Assembly (NCBI RefSeq): GCF_010365285.1
Contig: NZ_CP048286.1
Span: 3,793,501 to 3,857,500, forward strand
DNA length: 64,000 bases
Reading direction: 5' to 3'
Source of the DNA: Paenibacillus rhizovicinus
GTDB lineage: Bacteria; Bacillota; Bacilli; Paenibacillales; Paenibacillaceae
The position numbers and the translations under genes were made by a program. The first letter of the stretch is position 1. Each line of letters begins with the position of its first letter. Positions 42,397 through 50,180 of this stretch are shown here, piece by piece. A model generated the notes under the pieces. The model ran no database searches, was not told where the DNA came from, and was given only the letters and a program-made list of their open reading frames with translations.

Positions 42397-43425
42397 TTAC
42401 TTTGTTAGATTCACATAGGCATCGCTAGCGGTTACGCCTGTCGTAAGCAGGCTATTATCCTTGAGCCACGTCTGCACGCTGTCCCAGGAAGCGGGATCCT
42501 GCGAGCCGAAAGGCTGGCCTTGATCCGTCATGAGAGGCAGCAGAATTTGCAAGCTCTGTTTCTCGATGTCGGCATCGAGCGGGGAGTTCTTGTCCTCGTG
42601 CTTCATCAGCGTCGCGAGCGCTTCGTCCGGATGATCCGCGACGTACTGCTGTCCTTCGGCGGCGGCAGTTACGAATTTGGTCAGCAGATCCTTCTTGTCC
42701 TTCAGGCCGTCATCGCTCGCGGCCAGCACAAGCTCGTAATAATCCGGCACGCCGTATGCGGCGGGATCAAGCGAAGTAACAGGATGGCCCTCCTTGGCCA
42801 GCAGCAGCTGTTCATGGTTAATGAAGCCGCCGATGATGGCGTCCACTTTGCCCGTCGCGATGGAAGGGATCAAGTCGTAGCCGACGTCGACCATTTTCGC
42901 CTTGTCGGGGTCGCCGCCGTCCTGCTTGATCATGGTGCGGGCCATCGCCTCGTACAACGGGATGGAGGAGAATCCGACCGTCTTGCCGGCCAAGTCCTTC
43001 GGCGATTGAATGCCGCTGTCAGCCGCTACCATCAGATGGTTGAGCGGATGGCGCACGATCGCGGCAATGGATTTCACGGGAATGTTCTCTCCGCGTGCCA
43101 TCAGCACCTGCGGCTGGTAGGTGAGCGCCAGGTCGATTTTGCCGGCGGCGACGAGCTTGAGCGCATCGTTCGTGTCGGCAGGCATTTGGATGTCGACATC
43201 CAGGCCCGCTTTGGCGAAATAGCCCTCATCCTGCGCGGCGTAGAGAAAAGAATGCACGGCGTTGGGATACCAGTCCAGCATGAGCGAGATTTTCTGAAGC
43301 GGTTTGCCGGCATTGCCGTTTCCGGCGTCCGATGTATTCGTCGCATCCGAAGAATTCGATGATCCGCAGCCGCTCAGCAAGAACAGCGATGCGGCAAGAA
43401 GCGCCGTTACGATTGGTTTTGTCAT
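42397..43425 (-). CDS. thiY: Pyrimidine-precursor ABC substrate-binding lipoprotein (ThiY type)
   Basis: 342 residues. Lipobox L-L-S-G-C (Cys20) with a Ser/Asn-rich linker, then an NMT1/THI5-like domain with L-M-L-D-W-Y-P-N-A-V-H-S-F-L-Y-A-A near 50-66, which is the HMP/formylaminopyrimidine-binding signature. Membership of a TPP-riboswitch operon confirms the thiamine link. It should capture N-formyl-4-amino-5-aminomethyl-2-methylpyrimidine or HMP outside the membrane. It overlaps the permease gene by four bases. Confidence 0.92.
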   Translation of the reverse strand: MTKPIVTALLAASLFLLSGCGSSNSSDATNTSDAGNGNAGKPLQKISLMLDWYPNAVHSFLYAAQDEGYFAKAGLDVDIQMPADTNDALKLVAAGKIDLALTYQPQVLMARGENIPVKSIAAIVRHPLNHLMVAADSGIQSPKDLAGKTVGFSSIPLYEAMARTMIKQDGGDPDKAKMVDVGYDLIPSIATGKVDAIIGGFINHEQLLLAKEGHPVTSLDPAAYGVPDYYELVLAASDDGLKDKKDLLTKFVTAAAEGQQYVADHPDEALATLMKHEDKNSPLDADIEKQSLQILLPLMTDQGQPFGSQDPASWDSVQTWLKDNSLLTTGVTASDAYVNLTK

Positions 43426-44210
43426 GTATGATCCATCCTTCTCTTACGAAGCATAAGGTGTTCGACGAAAGCAATAAGCAGGAAGAAAACAATGCCGAGC
43501 GCCGATAGCAGAAACACCGACGCGAACATCGCGTCCGTCTTCAGGCTGCTGGACATGCGCCGGCTGAAATAGCCGAGTCCTTCGCTGCCGCCGAGCCATT
43601 CGCCGATCGTCGCGCCGACGACGCTGTAGACGACGGACAGCTTAAGGCCGGAGAAGAACGAAGGCAGCGCGAGCGGGACGTGGATCTTGCGGAAAATCGC
43701 CCATCTTCTTGCGCCCATCGTGAGCAGCAGCTCCTTGTAGCCGGCATCGCCTTTGCCAAGCCCGTCGTACGTGCTGACGACGATCGGGAAGAACGCGGTC
43801 AGGAAGACGACGGCGATCTTGCTCCAGATCGTGTATCCGAACCACATGATGAAGACCGGCGACAGCGCGATGAGCGGTATGGTCTGGCTGACGATAACGA
43901 ACGGATATAAGGCCTTGTTCAGCGTGCGGTACATGTGCATGCCGACGGCGAGCAGAGAACCGACGCAGACGGAGAGCAGGAATCCGAGCGCGGATTCCAG
44001 TGCCGTGGCGGCGAGATGCCGTCCGAAGAGCAGATCCGCGTCTTCGCCGAGCGCATGGACGATGGACGTCGGGGCGGGCAGGATGAAGAACGGTATCCAG
44101 CCGAGCCGGACGCTGCATTCCCAGGCGCTGAGCAGGGCGATCAGCAGCAGCAGGAACAGACCGTACTGCCCGATCAGCAGGTTAATGAACGTCGTGCGTT
44201 TGTTGCGCAT
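43422..44210 (-). CDS. thiX: Pyrimidine-precursor ABC permease (ThiX type)
   Basis: 262 residues with about six membrane segments and the binding-protein-dependent permease motif E-L-L-L-T-M-G-A-R-R-W-A-I-F-R-K-I. SsuC/TauC-like family, thiamine precursor branch by context. ATG 44210 lies 28 bases inside the end of thiZ and has GGAG upstream; its end overlaps thiY by ATGA. The three transporter genes are therefore translationally coupled. Confidence 0.92.
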   Translation of the reverse strand: MRNKRTTFINLLIGQYGLFLLLLIALLSAWECSVRLGWIPFFILPAPTSIVHALGEDADLLFGRHLAATALESALGFLLSVCVGSLLAVGMHMYRTLNKALYPFVIVSQTIPLIALSPVFIMWFGYTIWSKIAVVFLTAFFPIVVSTYDGLGKGDAGYKELLLTMGARRWAIFRKIHVPLALPSFFSGLKLSVVYSVVGATIGEWLGGSEGLGYFSRRMSSSLKTDAMFASVFLLSALGIVFFLLIAFVEHLMLRKRRMDHT

Positions 44211-44985
44211 CCAGCAGCCGCTCCAATTCCTGCCTGAATCGAATGAATTCAGGCTCGTATTTCATGCTGTTCGCTCTCGGCCGCGGAAGCTCCACGCGCA
44301 GCTCCAGCAAAGCCTGGCCGCTGCCGGCTGCCGGCATCAGATAGATGCGGTCGCTCAGCAGGATGGCTTCTTCCAGATCATGCGTGATGAACAGGACGCT
44401 CTTGTTCAAGCCGCCCCACAGCCCGAGCAGCCACTGGTGCAGCTCCCGCTTGGTCATGGCGTCGAGCGCGCCGAACGGCTCGTCGAGCAGCAGCAGCGGC
44501 CGGCCTGTCATCAGCGTGCGCAGAAACGCGACGCGCTGCCGCATGCCGCCCGACAATTCGGCCGGGTAGGCGTGCTCACAGCCTTCGAGGCCCAGAAGTC
44601 CGAGCAGTTTCCGGACTTCGGCGGCACCGCCCTTGCCTTGGCCGTGCTTCGCCAGTTCGAGCGGCAGCAGGCAATTGTCCATGACGGTCCGCCATGGAAG
44701 CAGCAGATCCCGCTGCGGCATGTAGCCGACTTTGCCTAGCCGCTCGGGCGCAGGCTCGCCGTAGAGCGTCAATTCGCCGCCGATCGGTTCGAGCAGGCCG
44801 GCGACCAGCTTGAACAGCGTGCTTTTGCCTGAACCGCTGGCGCCGATGACGGAGACGAATTCGCCCTCGCCAACGTCCAGCGACAGGCCGGAGAACAGAC
44901 CGCCGTCGCCGTCGCTGGCACGGCCGCGCCCGCCGCCGCGACCGAAAGCAAAAGTGATGTCGCGCAGCGATAATAGGGACGCCAT
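44182..44985 (-). CDS. thiZ: Pyrimidine-precursor ABC ATPase (ThiZ type)
   Basis: 267 residues. Walker A G-A-S-G-S-G-K-S-T near 52-60, Q-loop in M-P-Q-R-D-L-L, signature L-S-G-G-M-R-Q-R, Walker B L-L-L-L-D-E-P-F-G-A-L-D, H-loop H-D-L-E-E-A. SsuB/TauB-like ATPase serving ThiX. Start at 44985 has GAGGAGG upstream; a longer open frame to 45129 runs into the riboswitch and is not used. A hydrophilic Gly/Arg/Asp-rich stretch (about 18-32) interrupts the first beta hairpin. First gene of the operon. Confidence 0.93.
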   Translation of the reverse strand: MASLLSLRDITFAFGRGGGRGRASDGDGGLFSGLSLDVGEGEFVSVIGASGSGKSTLFKLVAGLLEPIGGELTLYGEPAPERLGKVGYMPQRDLLLPWRTVMDNCLLPLELAKHGQGKGGAAEVRKLLGLLGLEGCEHAYPAELSGGMRQRVAFLRTLMTGRPLLLLDEPFGALDAMTKRELHQWLLGLWGGLNKSVLFITHDLEEAILLSDRIYLMPAAGSGQALLELRVELPRPRANSMKYEPEFIRFRQELERLLDAQQTHDVH

Positions 44986-45006
44986 TACGCGCACCTCCTC
45001 GTAGAC

Positions 45007-45053
45007 AAAATAAAAACCCGCCCCAGCTTCCAGCAGGAATGGGCAGGTTCCGG
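45007..45053 (-). terminator. Riboswitch-controlled terminator
   Basis: On the minus strand a GC-rich two-part stem (AACCTGCCCATTCC pairing with GGAAGCTGGGGCGGGTT, with a short bulge) is followed by TTTTA. It lies between the TPP aptamer and the thiZ start, as expected for transcription attenuation. Confidence 0.85.
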
Positions 45054-45088
45054 TATTCGTACGCAAATCGCGTATCGGATCGGTTTCC

Positions 45089-45178
45089 ATCCACTTCCCT
45101 ACGCTGGCATCACCCAGATCAGGTTCCAAGGGTCCGCGAATCGGATTCGCGTCTCAGTCATCAGACTCCCCTAGTGAA
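45089..45178 (-). ncRNA. TPP riboswitch (THI element) aptamer
   Basis: Read on the minus strand, it contains the conserved elements in order: ACTAGGGGAG, CTGATGACTGAGA, GACCCTTGGAACCTGATC and TGGGTGATGCCAGCGTAGGG, ending AAGTGG. Upstream of thiZXYMDE with a terminator behind it. Thiamine pyrophosphate binding should favour termination. Confidence 0.97.
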
Positions 45179-45276
45179 TAAACGGGTATTCGGTTACCTT
45201 CAACTATAGCACAATGGGCCTGGAAGGAAAAGAATAGCGTCCGCATCCAGGAGCAATTATAGGAAGCGCTATGGCG

Positions 45277-45308
45277 AAAAGCCCCGCCTCTGCTAGAGAG
45301 AGCGGGGC
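45277..45308 (-). terminator. Terminator of hemAT gene
   Basis: GCCCCGC (45281-45287) pairs with GCGGGGC (45302-45308), extended by TCT/AGA with a bulge. On the minus strand the stem is followed by TTTT. Confidence 0.82.
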
Positions 45309-45356
45309 GCCGCACGTTGCGGATGCGCTCGCCGACAGGCGGCTGCGCGAAACGAA

Positions 45357-46355
45357 CTATCGGATGTGTTCCAGCTCCTGCGTGATCGTCTCGATCATTT
45401 GCACGAAGGACGTCAGCTCCTGGGAGCTTGCCGCTTGATCGCGCGCCAGCGTGGAGGTGCGTTCGGCATCCTGCATGACCTCGCCGATGACGCCCGTAAT
45501 TTCTTGCAGCTTCTCCCGGACGGTCACCAGCGACTCCTTGGAATGGGCGGCCAGCTTGCGGATTTCGTTCGCGACGACGCCGAAGCCGCGGCCATGGTCG
45601 GCCGCGTGGGCCGCTTCGATGGCGGCGTTAATGCCGAGCAGCTGGCTCTGGTCGGATATTTCCTGCAGCAGCGAGCCGATGCTGTCGATCTCCCCGATCT
45701 TGGCTTGCAGCTCGCGCACCTTGGCGTTCGCCTGGTCCTGGATGTCGGCCGTATGGTTGGCGGAGTCCGCGACGGACTGGCTGCTGCTGCCCAGCTCCAC
45801 GATCATGGCCGAGAGTTCCTGGACGATGCGGCTGATCGTCGTCAGCGCCGTCTGCTTCTCGTCCGAGAGCGCTTGGATCTTGTCCTTCTCGTCTTTCTCG
45901 TACGCTTCCAGCACGAGCTGGGAGTCGAAGTTGAACATTTTGGACAGCGCCAGAATGATCGTCATCCATGAATCCGGGGCGATCTGCCGGAACTGCTCCA
46001 CGGCCGTCTCCAGGTAAAGCATGTAGGTGCCCAAATACCATTCCGTCGTCAGCCCGATCCGGGAATGAATGTTGCCGATCACGATGCGGCGCTCGATGAA
46101 CGACTCGTCGATGGTGCCGTCCGTCAGCGACATGAAGTACCAGCGCTGCGTTTCCTTGAGCCGGTCGAGCGAGCTGTGCTTGTCGATGATGGCCCGCAGC
46201 TCGGGAACGTCGATTATTCTCGCGTACAGCCGGTCGACGACCTGGTTCGTGATTTGCTCGAACAGGGGACGCTTGCTGTGCAGAAACGCCAAGTCCTGTT
46301 CGGTAATGCCGATATACTGCAATTGCTTCTTGCGTTGTTCGCTCACTTGGATCAT
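45357..46355 (-). CDS. hemAT: Globin-coupled methyl-accepting sensor (HemAT)
   Basis: 332 residues, soluble. N-terminal protoglobin domain (about 1-170) with Y-I-G-I-T near the start and the proximal heme His97 in G-N-I-H-S-R-I-G-L. The C-terminal methyl-accepting signalling domain contains the conserved hairpin tip G-I-N-A-A-I-E-A-A-H-A-A-D-H-G-R-G-F-G-V-V. HemAT senses oxygen and controls CheA for aerotaxis. No membrane helix, as expected. GAGGGAG lies upstream of 46355. It is divergent from the flavohemoglobin gene across 255 bases, so two heme-globin proteins for oxygen and NO are neighbours. Confidence 0.94.
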   Translation of the reverse strand: MIQVSEQRKKQLQYIGITEQDLAFLHSKRPLFEQITNQVVDRLYARIIDVPELRAIIDKHSSLDRLKETQRWYFMSLTDGTIDESFIERRIVIGNIHSRIGLTTEWYLGTYMLYLETAVEQFRQIAPDSWMTIILALSKMFNFDSQLVLEAYEKDEKDKIQALSDEKQTALTTISRIVQELSAMIVELGSSSQSVADSANHTADIQDQANAKVRELQAKIGEIDSIGSLLQEISDQSQLLGINAAIEAAHAADHGRGFGVVANEIRKLAAHSKESLVTVREKLQEITGVIGEVMQDAERTSTLARDQAASSQELTSFVQMIETITQELEHIR

Positions 46356-46530
46356 GGCTGTGAAATCTCCCTCGTTGTGTAAGGTCGGTAGTCTTGCTTA
46401 TTTTATTCGACAAATTCCTTCATTTCCCTTTTAGTGCATGGCCGCAGGCTGTCGATTTCTCATAATTTACATATTTTGCCTTGCGGCGATACTGGGGCAT
46501 CCCGAATGTCACGCTTTGTTCGCAAACGCA

Positions 46531-46544
46531 GTGATTGCAATCAC
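46531..46544. promoter_or_regulatory. Crp-type palindrome upstream of hmp
   Basis: GTGATTGCAATCAC, a 14-bp perfect palindrome with GTGA-N6-TCAC spacing of the Crp/Fnr superfamily, 66 bases before the hmp start. Confidence 0.72.
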
Positions 46545-46610
46545 AGGCCGGCCCGCCGACGTGCCTTATACTGAAGTCAATTCCAAACAAGAAGAAAGCG
46601 GGGCGTTCCT

Positions 46611-47828
46611 ATGTTAAGCCAACAAGCGATCGCGGTCATCAAATCCACCGTACCGGTCCTGGAGATTCACGGAACGGCGATTACGAAACGATTCTACGAG
46701 CGGTTATTCCAAAGTCATCCGGAGCTGCTGAACCTGTTCAACCATGCGAATCAGAAACAGGGCAGGCAGCAGGCCGCACTGGCGAATGCAGTATACGCGG
46801 CAGCGGTCAACATCGAGAAGCTGGAGGCGATCCTGCCGGTCGTCAAAGGCATCGCGCATAAGCACCGGAGTCTCGGCGTTAAGCCGGAGCACTATCCGAT
46901 CGTCGGCGAGCATTTGCTGGGCGCGATCAAGGACGTGCTGGGCGATGCCGCCACGGACACGATTCTTGGCGCTTGGGCAGAGGCATACGGCATCATTGCG
47001 GATGTGTTCATTAGCGTAGAAGCGGAGATGTATCGGGAAGCGGAGCGCCAGCCCGGCGGATGGAAGGGATATCGTCCCTTCAAAGTGGCGAGGAAAGTGC
47101 GGGAGAGCGATGTCATTACTTCCTTCTATCTGGAGCCCGCGGACATAGAGGCGATCGCAGCCTTCGAGCCAGGTCAGTATATCGGCGTTAAGCTGGAGAT
47201 TCCCGGCGACGAATACACCCATATCCGGCAATACAGCCTGTCGGGATCGCCGGGCGAAGCGTATTACCGCATTTCCGTGAAGCGGGAAGACGGGGCGGAG
47301 GATCATCCGGATGGCCGGGTATCCACGTATCTGCACGAGCACGTTCAAGAGGGGAGCCTGATTCCGGTTTCGGCGCCGGCGGGCGATTTCAAGCTGGATC
47401 TCGCCGATGCGCGTCCTGTCGTGCTGATCAGCGGAGGCGTCGGGCTCACGCCGATGGTCAGCATGCTTCGCACGCTGGCGGAAGAGCAGCCGGAACGCGG
47501 CGTCACGTTCATACATGCGGCGCAGCACGGCGATAGGCATGCGTTTAGAAACGAGGTCGAGGGCATCGTGAGCGAGCGGCCGAATTTCTCGGCGCACTGG
47601 ATCTATACGGAGCCGACGGAACGCGACCGTGCGGCCGGGGCCTATCATAAAGAAGGCTATATCGACCTGCCTTGGCTGAAGCAAGTCGCAGCCTCGAAGG
47701 ATGCGGGGTTCTACTTCTGCGGTCCGCAGCCCTTCATGCAAACGGTGAATAGGGCGTTGAAGGAGTGGGGCGTTGCCGCCGGGGATATTCATTTTGAATT
47801 CTTCGGTCCCGCAGGCGTGCTGGACTAA
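46611..47828 (+). CDS. hmp: Flavohemoglobin (NO dioxygenase)
   Basis: 405 residues. Globin domain 1-138 with Tyr29 (B10), Gln53 (E7) and proximal His85 at the standard Hmp positions; FAD domain with R-Q-Y-S-L-S; NAD domain with S-G-G-V-G-L-T-P-M and the ending F-E-F-F-G-P. It oxidises NO to nitrate with O2 and NADPH/NADH. GAAAGCGGGG lies upstream of ATG 46611. A GTGA-N6-TCAC palindrome lies 66 bases before the gene, and a Crp/Fnr-type regulator gene is convergent 77 bases after it; regulation by that protein is a reasonable proposal. Divergent from hemAT. Confidence 0.96.
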   Translation: MLSQQAIAVIKSTVPVLEIHGTAITKRFYERLFQSHPELLNLFNHANQKQGRQQAALANAVYAAAVNIEKLEAILPVVKGIAHKHRSLGVKPEHYPIVGEHLLGAIKDVLGDAATDTILGAWAEAYGIIADVFISVEAEMYREAERQPGGWKGYRPFKVARKVRESDVITSFYLEPADIEAIAAFEPGQYIGVKLEIPGDEYTHIRQYSLSGSPGEAYYRISVKREDGAEDHPDGRVSTYLHEHVQEGSLIPVSAPAGDFKLDLADARPVVLISGGVGLTPMVSMLRTLAEEQPERGVTFIHAAQHGDRHAFRNEVEGIVSERPNFSAHWIYTEPTERDRAAGAYHKEGYIDLPWLKQVAASKDAGFYFCGPQPFMQTVNRALKEWGVAAGDIHFEFFGPAGVLD

Positions 47829-47905
47829 AGCAGGCGCCAAACCCGGTTTGCGCGGTTCGGCTTGCGCCTTCCGGTGCTAGGCGCCGGCCTTCCGCATGAG
47901 GCGGC

Positions 47906-48412
47906 TCAGCGCTCGGACCTCTGCGCGCGGAGCAGCCGGTTGACGGTCTCGCGGCGCAAGCCGATGAGCTGGCCGATCTCGTCCTGCGTCAGCACGTCCG
48001 TAAGCGGGGCCTCGCCGATGTAGAGACGAAACCATGTCTGCAGCTTGCGAAGTTTATCGGCAGGAGCCACTTGGGAGAGCTGGTCGATGCGCTGCTGCAT
48101 CATGCGCAGCTTGTCCTGCAGCAGCAGCGCGATATCCCGGCACCGCGCGGGTTCCTCCTGCAGCCGCTGGTACCATTCCGGCGCGGGGATGGTCTCCGCC
48201 TCCGAGGCGGTCAACGCGACGGCGGTACCGAAATACGGATTCGGACTGATTAACGCGTGATGGGGAATGATTTCGCCGGGCGTGATGATATTGACGAGAA
48301 GCAGCGCGCCGTCCTCGTGGGTGCGCATGATCTTGAGCAGGCCGCTGCGCAGATGGAAGAGGGGGCCGGATTCGCCTTGACGAAACAGAATCTCGCCTTT
48401 GTTAATCTGCAT
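47906..48412 (-). CDS. Short Crp/Fnr-family regulator
   Basis: 168 residues, shorter than the usual 210-230; the cNMP-binding beta roll begins at once with K-G-E-I-L-F-R-Q-G-E. The C-terminal winged helix ends with T-Q-D-E-I-G-Q-L-I-G-L-R-R-E-T-V-N-R-L-L. The recognition helix has the R-E-T-V-x-R pattern of Crp (Arg154, Glu155, Arg159), which reads GTGA half sites. There is no N-terminal Cys cluster, so it is not an Fe-S Fnr. AAAGGAG lies upstream of 48412. It is convergent with hmp and is the prime candidate to bind the palindrome at 46531. Confidence 0.9.
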   Translation of the reverse strand: MQINKGEILFRQGESGPLFHLRSGLLKIMRTHEDGALLLVNIITPGEIIPHHALISPNPYFGTAVALTASEAETIPAPEWYQRLQEEPARCRDIALLLQDKLRMMQQRIDQLSQVAPADKLRKLQTWFRLYIGEAPLTDVLTQDEIGQLIGLRRETVNRLLRAQRSER

Positions 48413-48607
48413 GGACAGGCTCCTTTCGTAATCGGACTCGTTGCCACAGTATATCAGAACCGCAAGGATGACGCCCTACGCCCGCTCTCAAGAGCGCGGC
48501 CGGGGCGCTTTTGCGTTCTCCTGCGTTCCGCAGGCAGGAGATGAAGAGCGGCTAGCGAATTCGGTAGAAGTGGAACGGAGAAATTCGGACAGAGGGGAAT
48601 GATAGGG

Positions 48608-49489
48608 ATGGAAGAATTGACATTGCGGAGCAGCCGGCTGGCTGTCACGGTTAAGCATCCGGGCGAGGTGGGCGGCGCGCGATTCGACCGGACGGGCTTC
48701 GTCACGGAAGTCGTATTGGACGGGAAGCATACGTTCTGCGCGTATGAGCTGCCGGGAATCTGGGATCCGACCAAAGGGGCCGGGCTTTGCGGAGAATTCA
48801 GCAATCATCGGGCGCTCGGTTATGACGAGGCGAAGCCGGGAGAGTGGTTTCCGAAGTTCGGCGTTGGCCTTCTGCGGCGCGAATCGGACAAGGGCTACGA
48901 GTTTATGAAGCCTTACGAGGTCAGGCCTTACGAGGTCGACATCGACCAAGAAGATGAAAGCGTTCTACAATTCACCGTGCATCCGGAGGAATGTCTCGGG
49001 TACGCGGTGCGGTACCGCAAGCGGCTGAAGGCGGAGCAAGATTCGCTGCGCGTCGACTATGAATTGTTCAATGCCGGAAGCCGGCCGATCGAGACCAATG
49101 AGTATGCCCATAATTTCGTCTGCTTCGACGGCGAGACGGTCGGACCGGACTATACGCTGGCGTTTACCGGCGAGCGCTCTTCCTCGTTCAAGGTGCTCGT
49201 CGGCGATATCCGGGCGGAAGAGGAAAGCGTGGAGTGGGGAAGCGTGCCGGTAAAAGATTTCTACGGACGGCTGTATCCCGGCGGCGAAGGAGGCGCAATG
49301 CCGAGCGGCTGGACGCTGGTGCACCGTCCTTCCGGCGTTCGCATGAGCGAGGATTGCGGATTCCCCGTCGAACTGATCGCCGTATGGGGCATGGCGCATA
49401 ACGTATCTCCGGAGGTGTTCGCTCCAGTCCGGATCGCGCCGGGCGAGACGCTGACATGGTCGCGGACGTATCGGTTTGAAGGCTCCTGA
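48608..49489 (+). CDS. Galactose-mutarotase-fold protein (aldose 1-epimerase-like)
   Basis: 293 residues, mostly beta, with N-E-Y-A-H-N-F in the position of the catalytic His region of mutarotase-like proteins, the G-F-P-V-E-L-I-A-V-W-G motif and a closing P-G-E-T-L-T-W-S-R-T-Y. This places it in the galactose-mutarotase/carbohydrate-binding superfamily, though not with classical GalM. ATG 48608 has GAGGGG 10 bases upstream; ATG 48599 is too close to it. Sugar epimerase or sugar-binding function is likely; the sugar is unknown. The next gene starts after two bases. Confidence 0.75.
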   Translation: MEELTLRSSRLAVTVKHPGEVGGARFDRTGFVTEVVLDGKHTFCAYELPGIWDPTKGAGLCGEFSNHRALGYDEAKPGEWFPKFGVGLLRRESDKGYEFMKPYEVRPYEVDIDQEDESVLQFTVHPEECLGYAVRYRKRLKAEQDSLRVDYELFNAGSRPIETNEYAHNFVCFDGETVGPDYTLAFTGERSSSFKVLVGDIRAEEESVEWGSVPVKDFYGRLYPGGEGGAMPSGWTLVHRPSGVRMSEDCGFPVELIAVWGMAHNVSPEVFAPVRIAPGETLTWSRTYRFEGS

Positions 49490-49491
49490 CT

Positions 49492-49938
49492 GTGAAGAAG
49501 TACTATTATATGGGGATTATTTGTGCGATAGCGATTCTTTTGATCGGTGTCTATGCAGAGAGAGATCAAAGAATATTTTCAATTGAGGCAAACGAAGTCG
49601 TTAGTATGGACATTTATAATGCATCCGGTCCAACGTCGACAGACCTGGATGTGCAAGTGATGCATGTAAATGACCAACGGGAAATTGCGGATGCAGCCGA
49701 CAAATTAAGGGAGATCAAACCAAACGATAGCGCCATTCCGTTAGACGGGAATTACACGATTATTTTTCATAAGTCGGATGGCTCGAAACTAACGTATGCC
49801 TATCTGAACGGGGTAGTAAAAACCTCTGCCGGATTCGCGGGAAGAGTAAAGAGCGACAATATTATCAATAGACTGTGGGCCAACCTCAACGCTCCCGTTC
49901 AAAATATAACCGGAGAAGAACGCTTGGCTCTGAGTTAA
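49492..49938 (+). CDS. Small membrane-anchored protein of unknown function
   Basis: 148 residues starting with GTG 49492, two bases after the preceding stop, so it may depend on coupled translation; the ribosome site (GAAGG) is weak. One N-terminal helix (about 6-20: M-G-I-I-C-A-I-A-I-L-L-I-G-V-Y) anchors a domain of about 120 residues that should be external and mixed alpha/beta. The gene is clearly lower in GC than the neighbours, which suggests a separate origin. No family recognised. A terminator follows. Confidence 0.75.
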   Translation: MKKYYYMGIICAIAILLIGVYAERDQRIFSIEANEVVSMDIYNASGPTSTDLDVQVMHVNDQREIADAADKLREIKPNDSAIPLDGNYTIIFHKSDGSKLTYAYLNGVVKTSAGFAGRVKSDNIINRLWANLNAPVQNITGEERLALS

Positions 49939-49989
49939 GCCGCGTGTTCAAGAAAATCCAATAAGCCGTGTAATGCTAACGGAAATTTG

Positions 49990-50019
49990 CCGCCTTCTCA
50001 TGAGGGCGGTTTTCTTTTT
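49990..50019 (+). terminator. Terminator after small membrane protein
   Basis: 8-bp stem CCGCCTTC / GAGGGCGG (one G-T pair), loop TCAT, then TTTTCTTTTT. Confidence 0.88.
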
Positions 50020-50180
50020 GGTCCATGATCGGCTTTTTGATTATGCTTAGCCGCTGTGTAAGGCCAAAGGCAGCCAATTCATCTTTTTTCGACAAATTTC
50101 TTTGACAGAATTGACCAATAAATCGTTATCAGTTATGTTCTAGTAGAATTGAACGATACCGGAGGTGCCTTAACGCAACC

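Larger units (their letters stand above)
44986..45356. other. Leader region of the thi operon
   Basis: This 371-base gap holds, on the minus strand, the TPP riboswitch (45089-45178) and its downstream terminator (45007-45053), followed by the thiZ ribosome site. The remaining part holds the minus-strand terminator of hemAT at 45277-45308 and, between 45180 and 45270, the presumed thi promoter, whose boxes I could not place with confidence. Confidence 0.85.
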
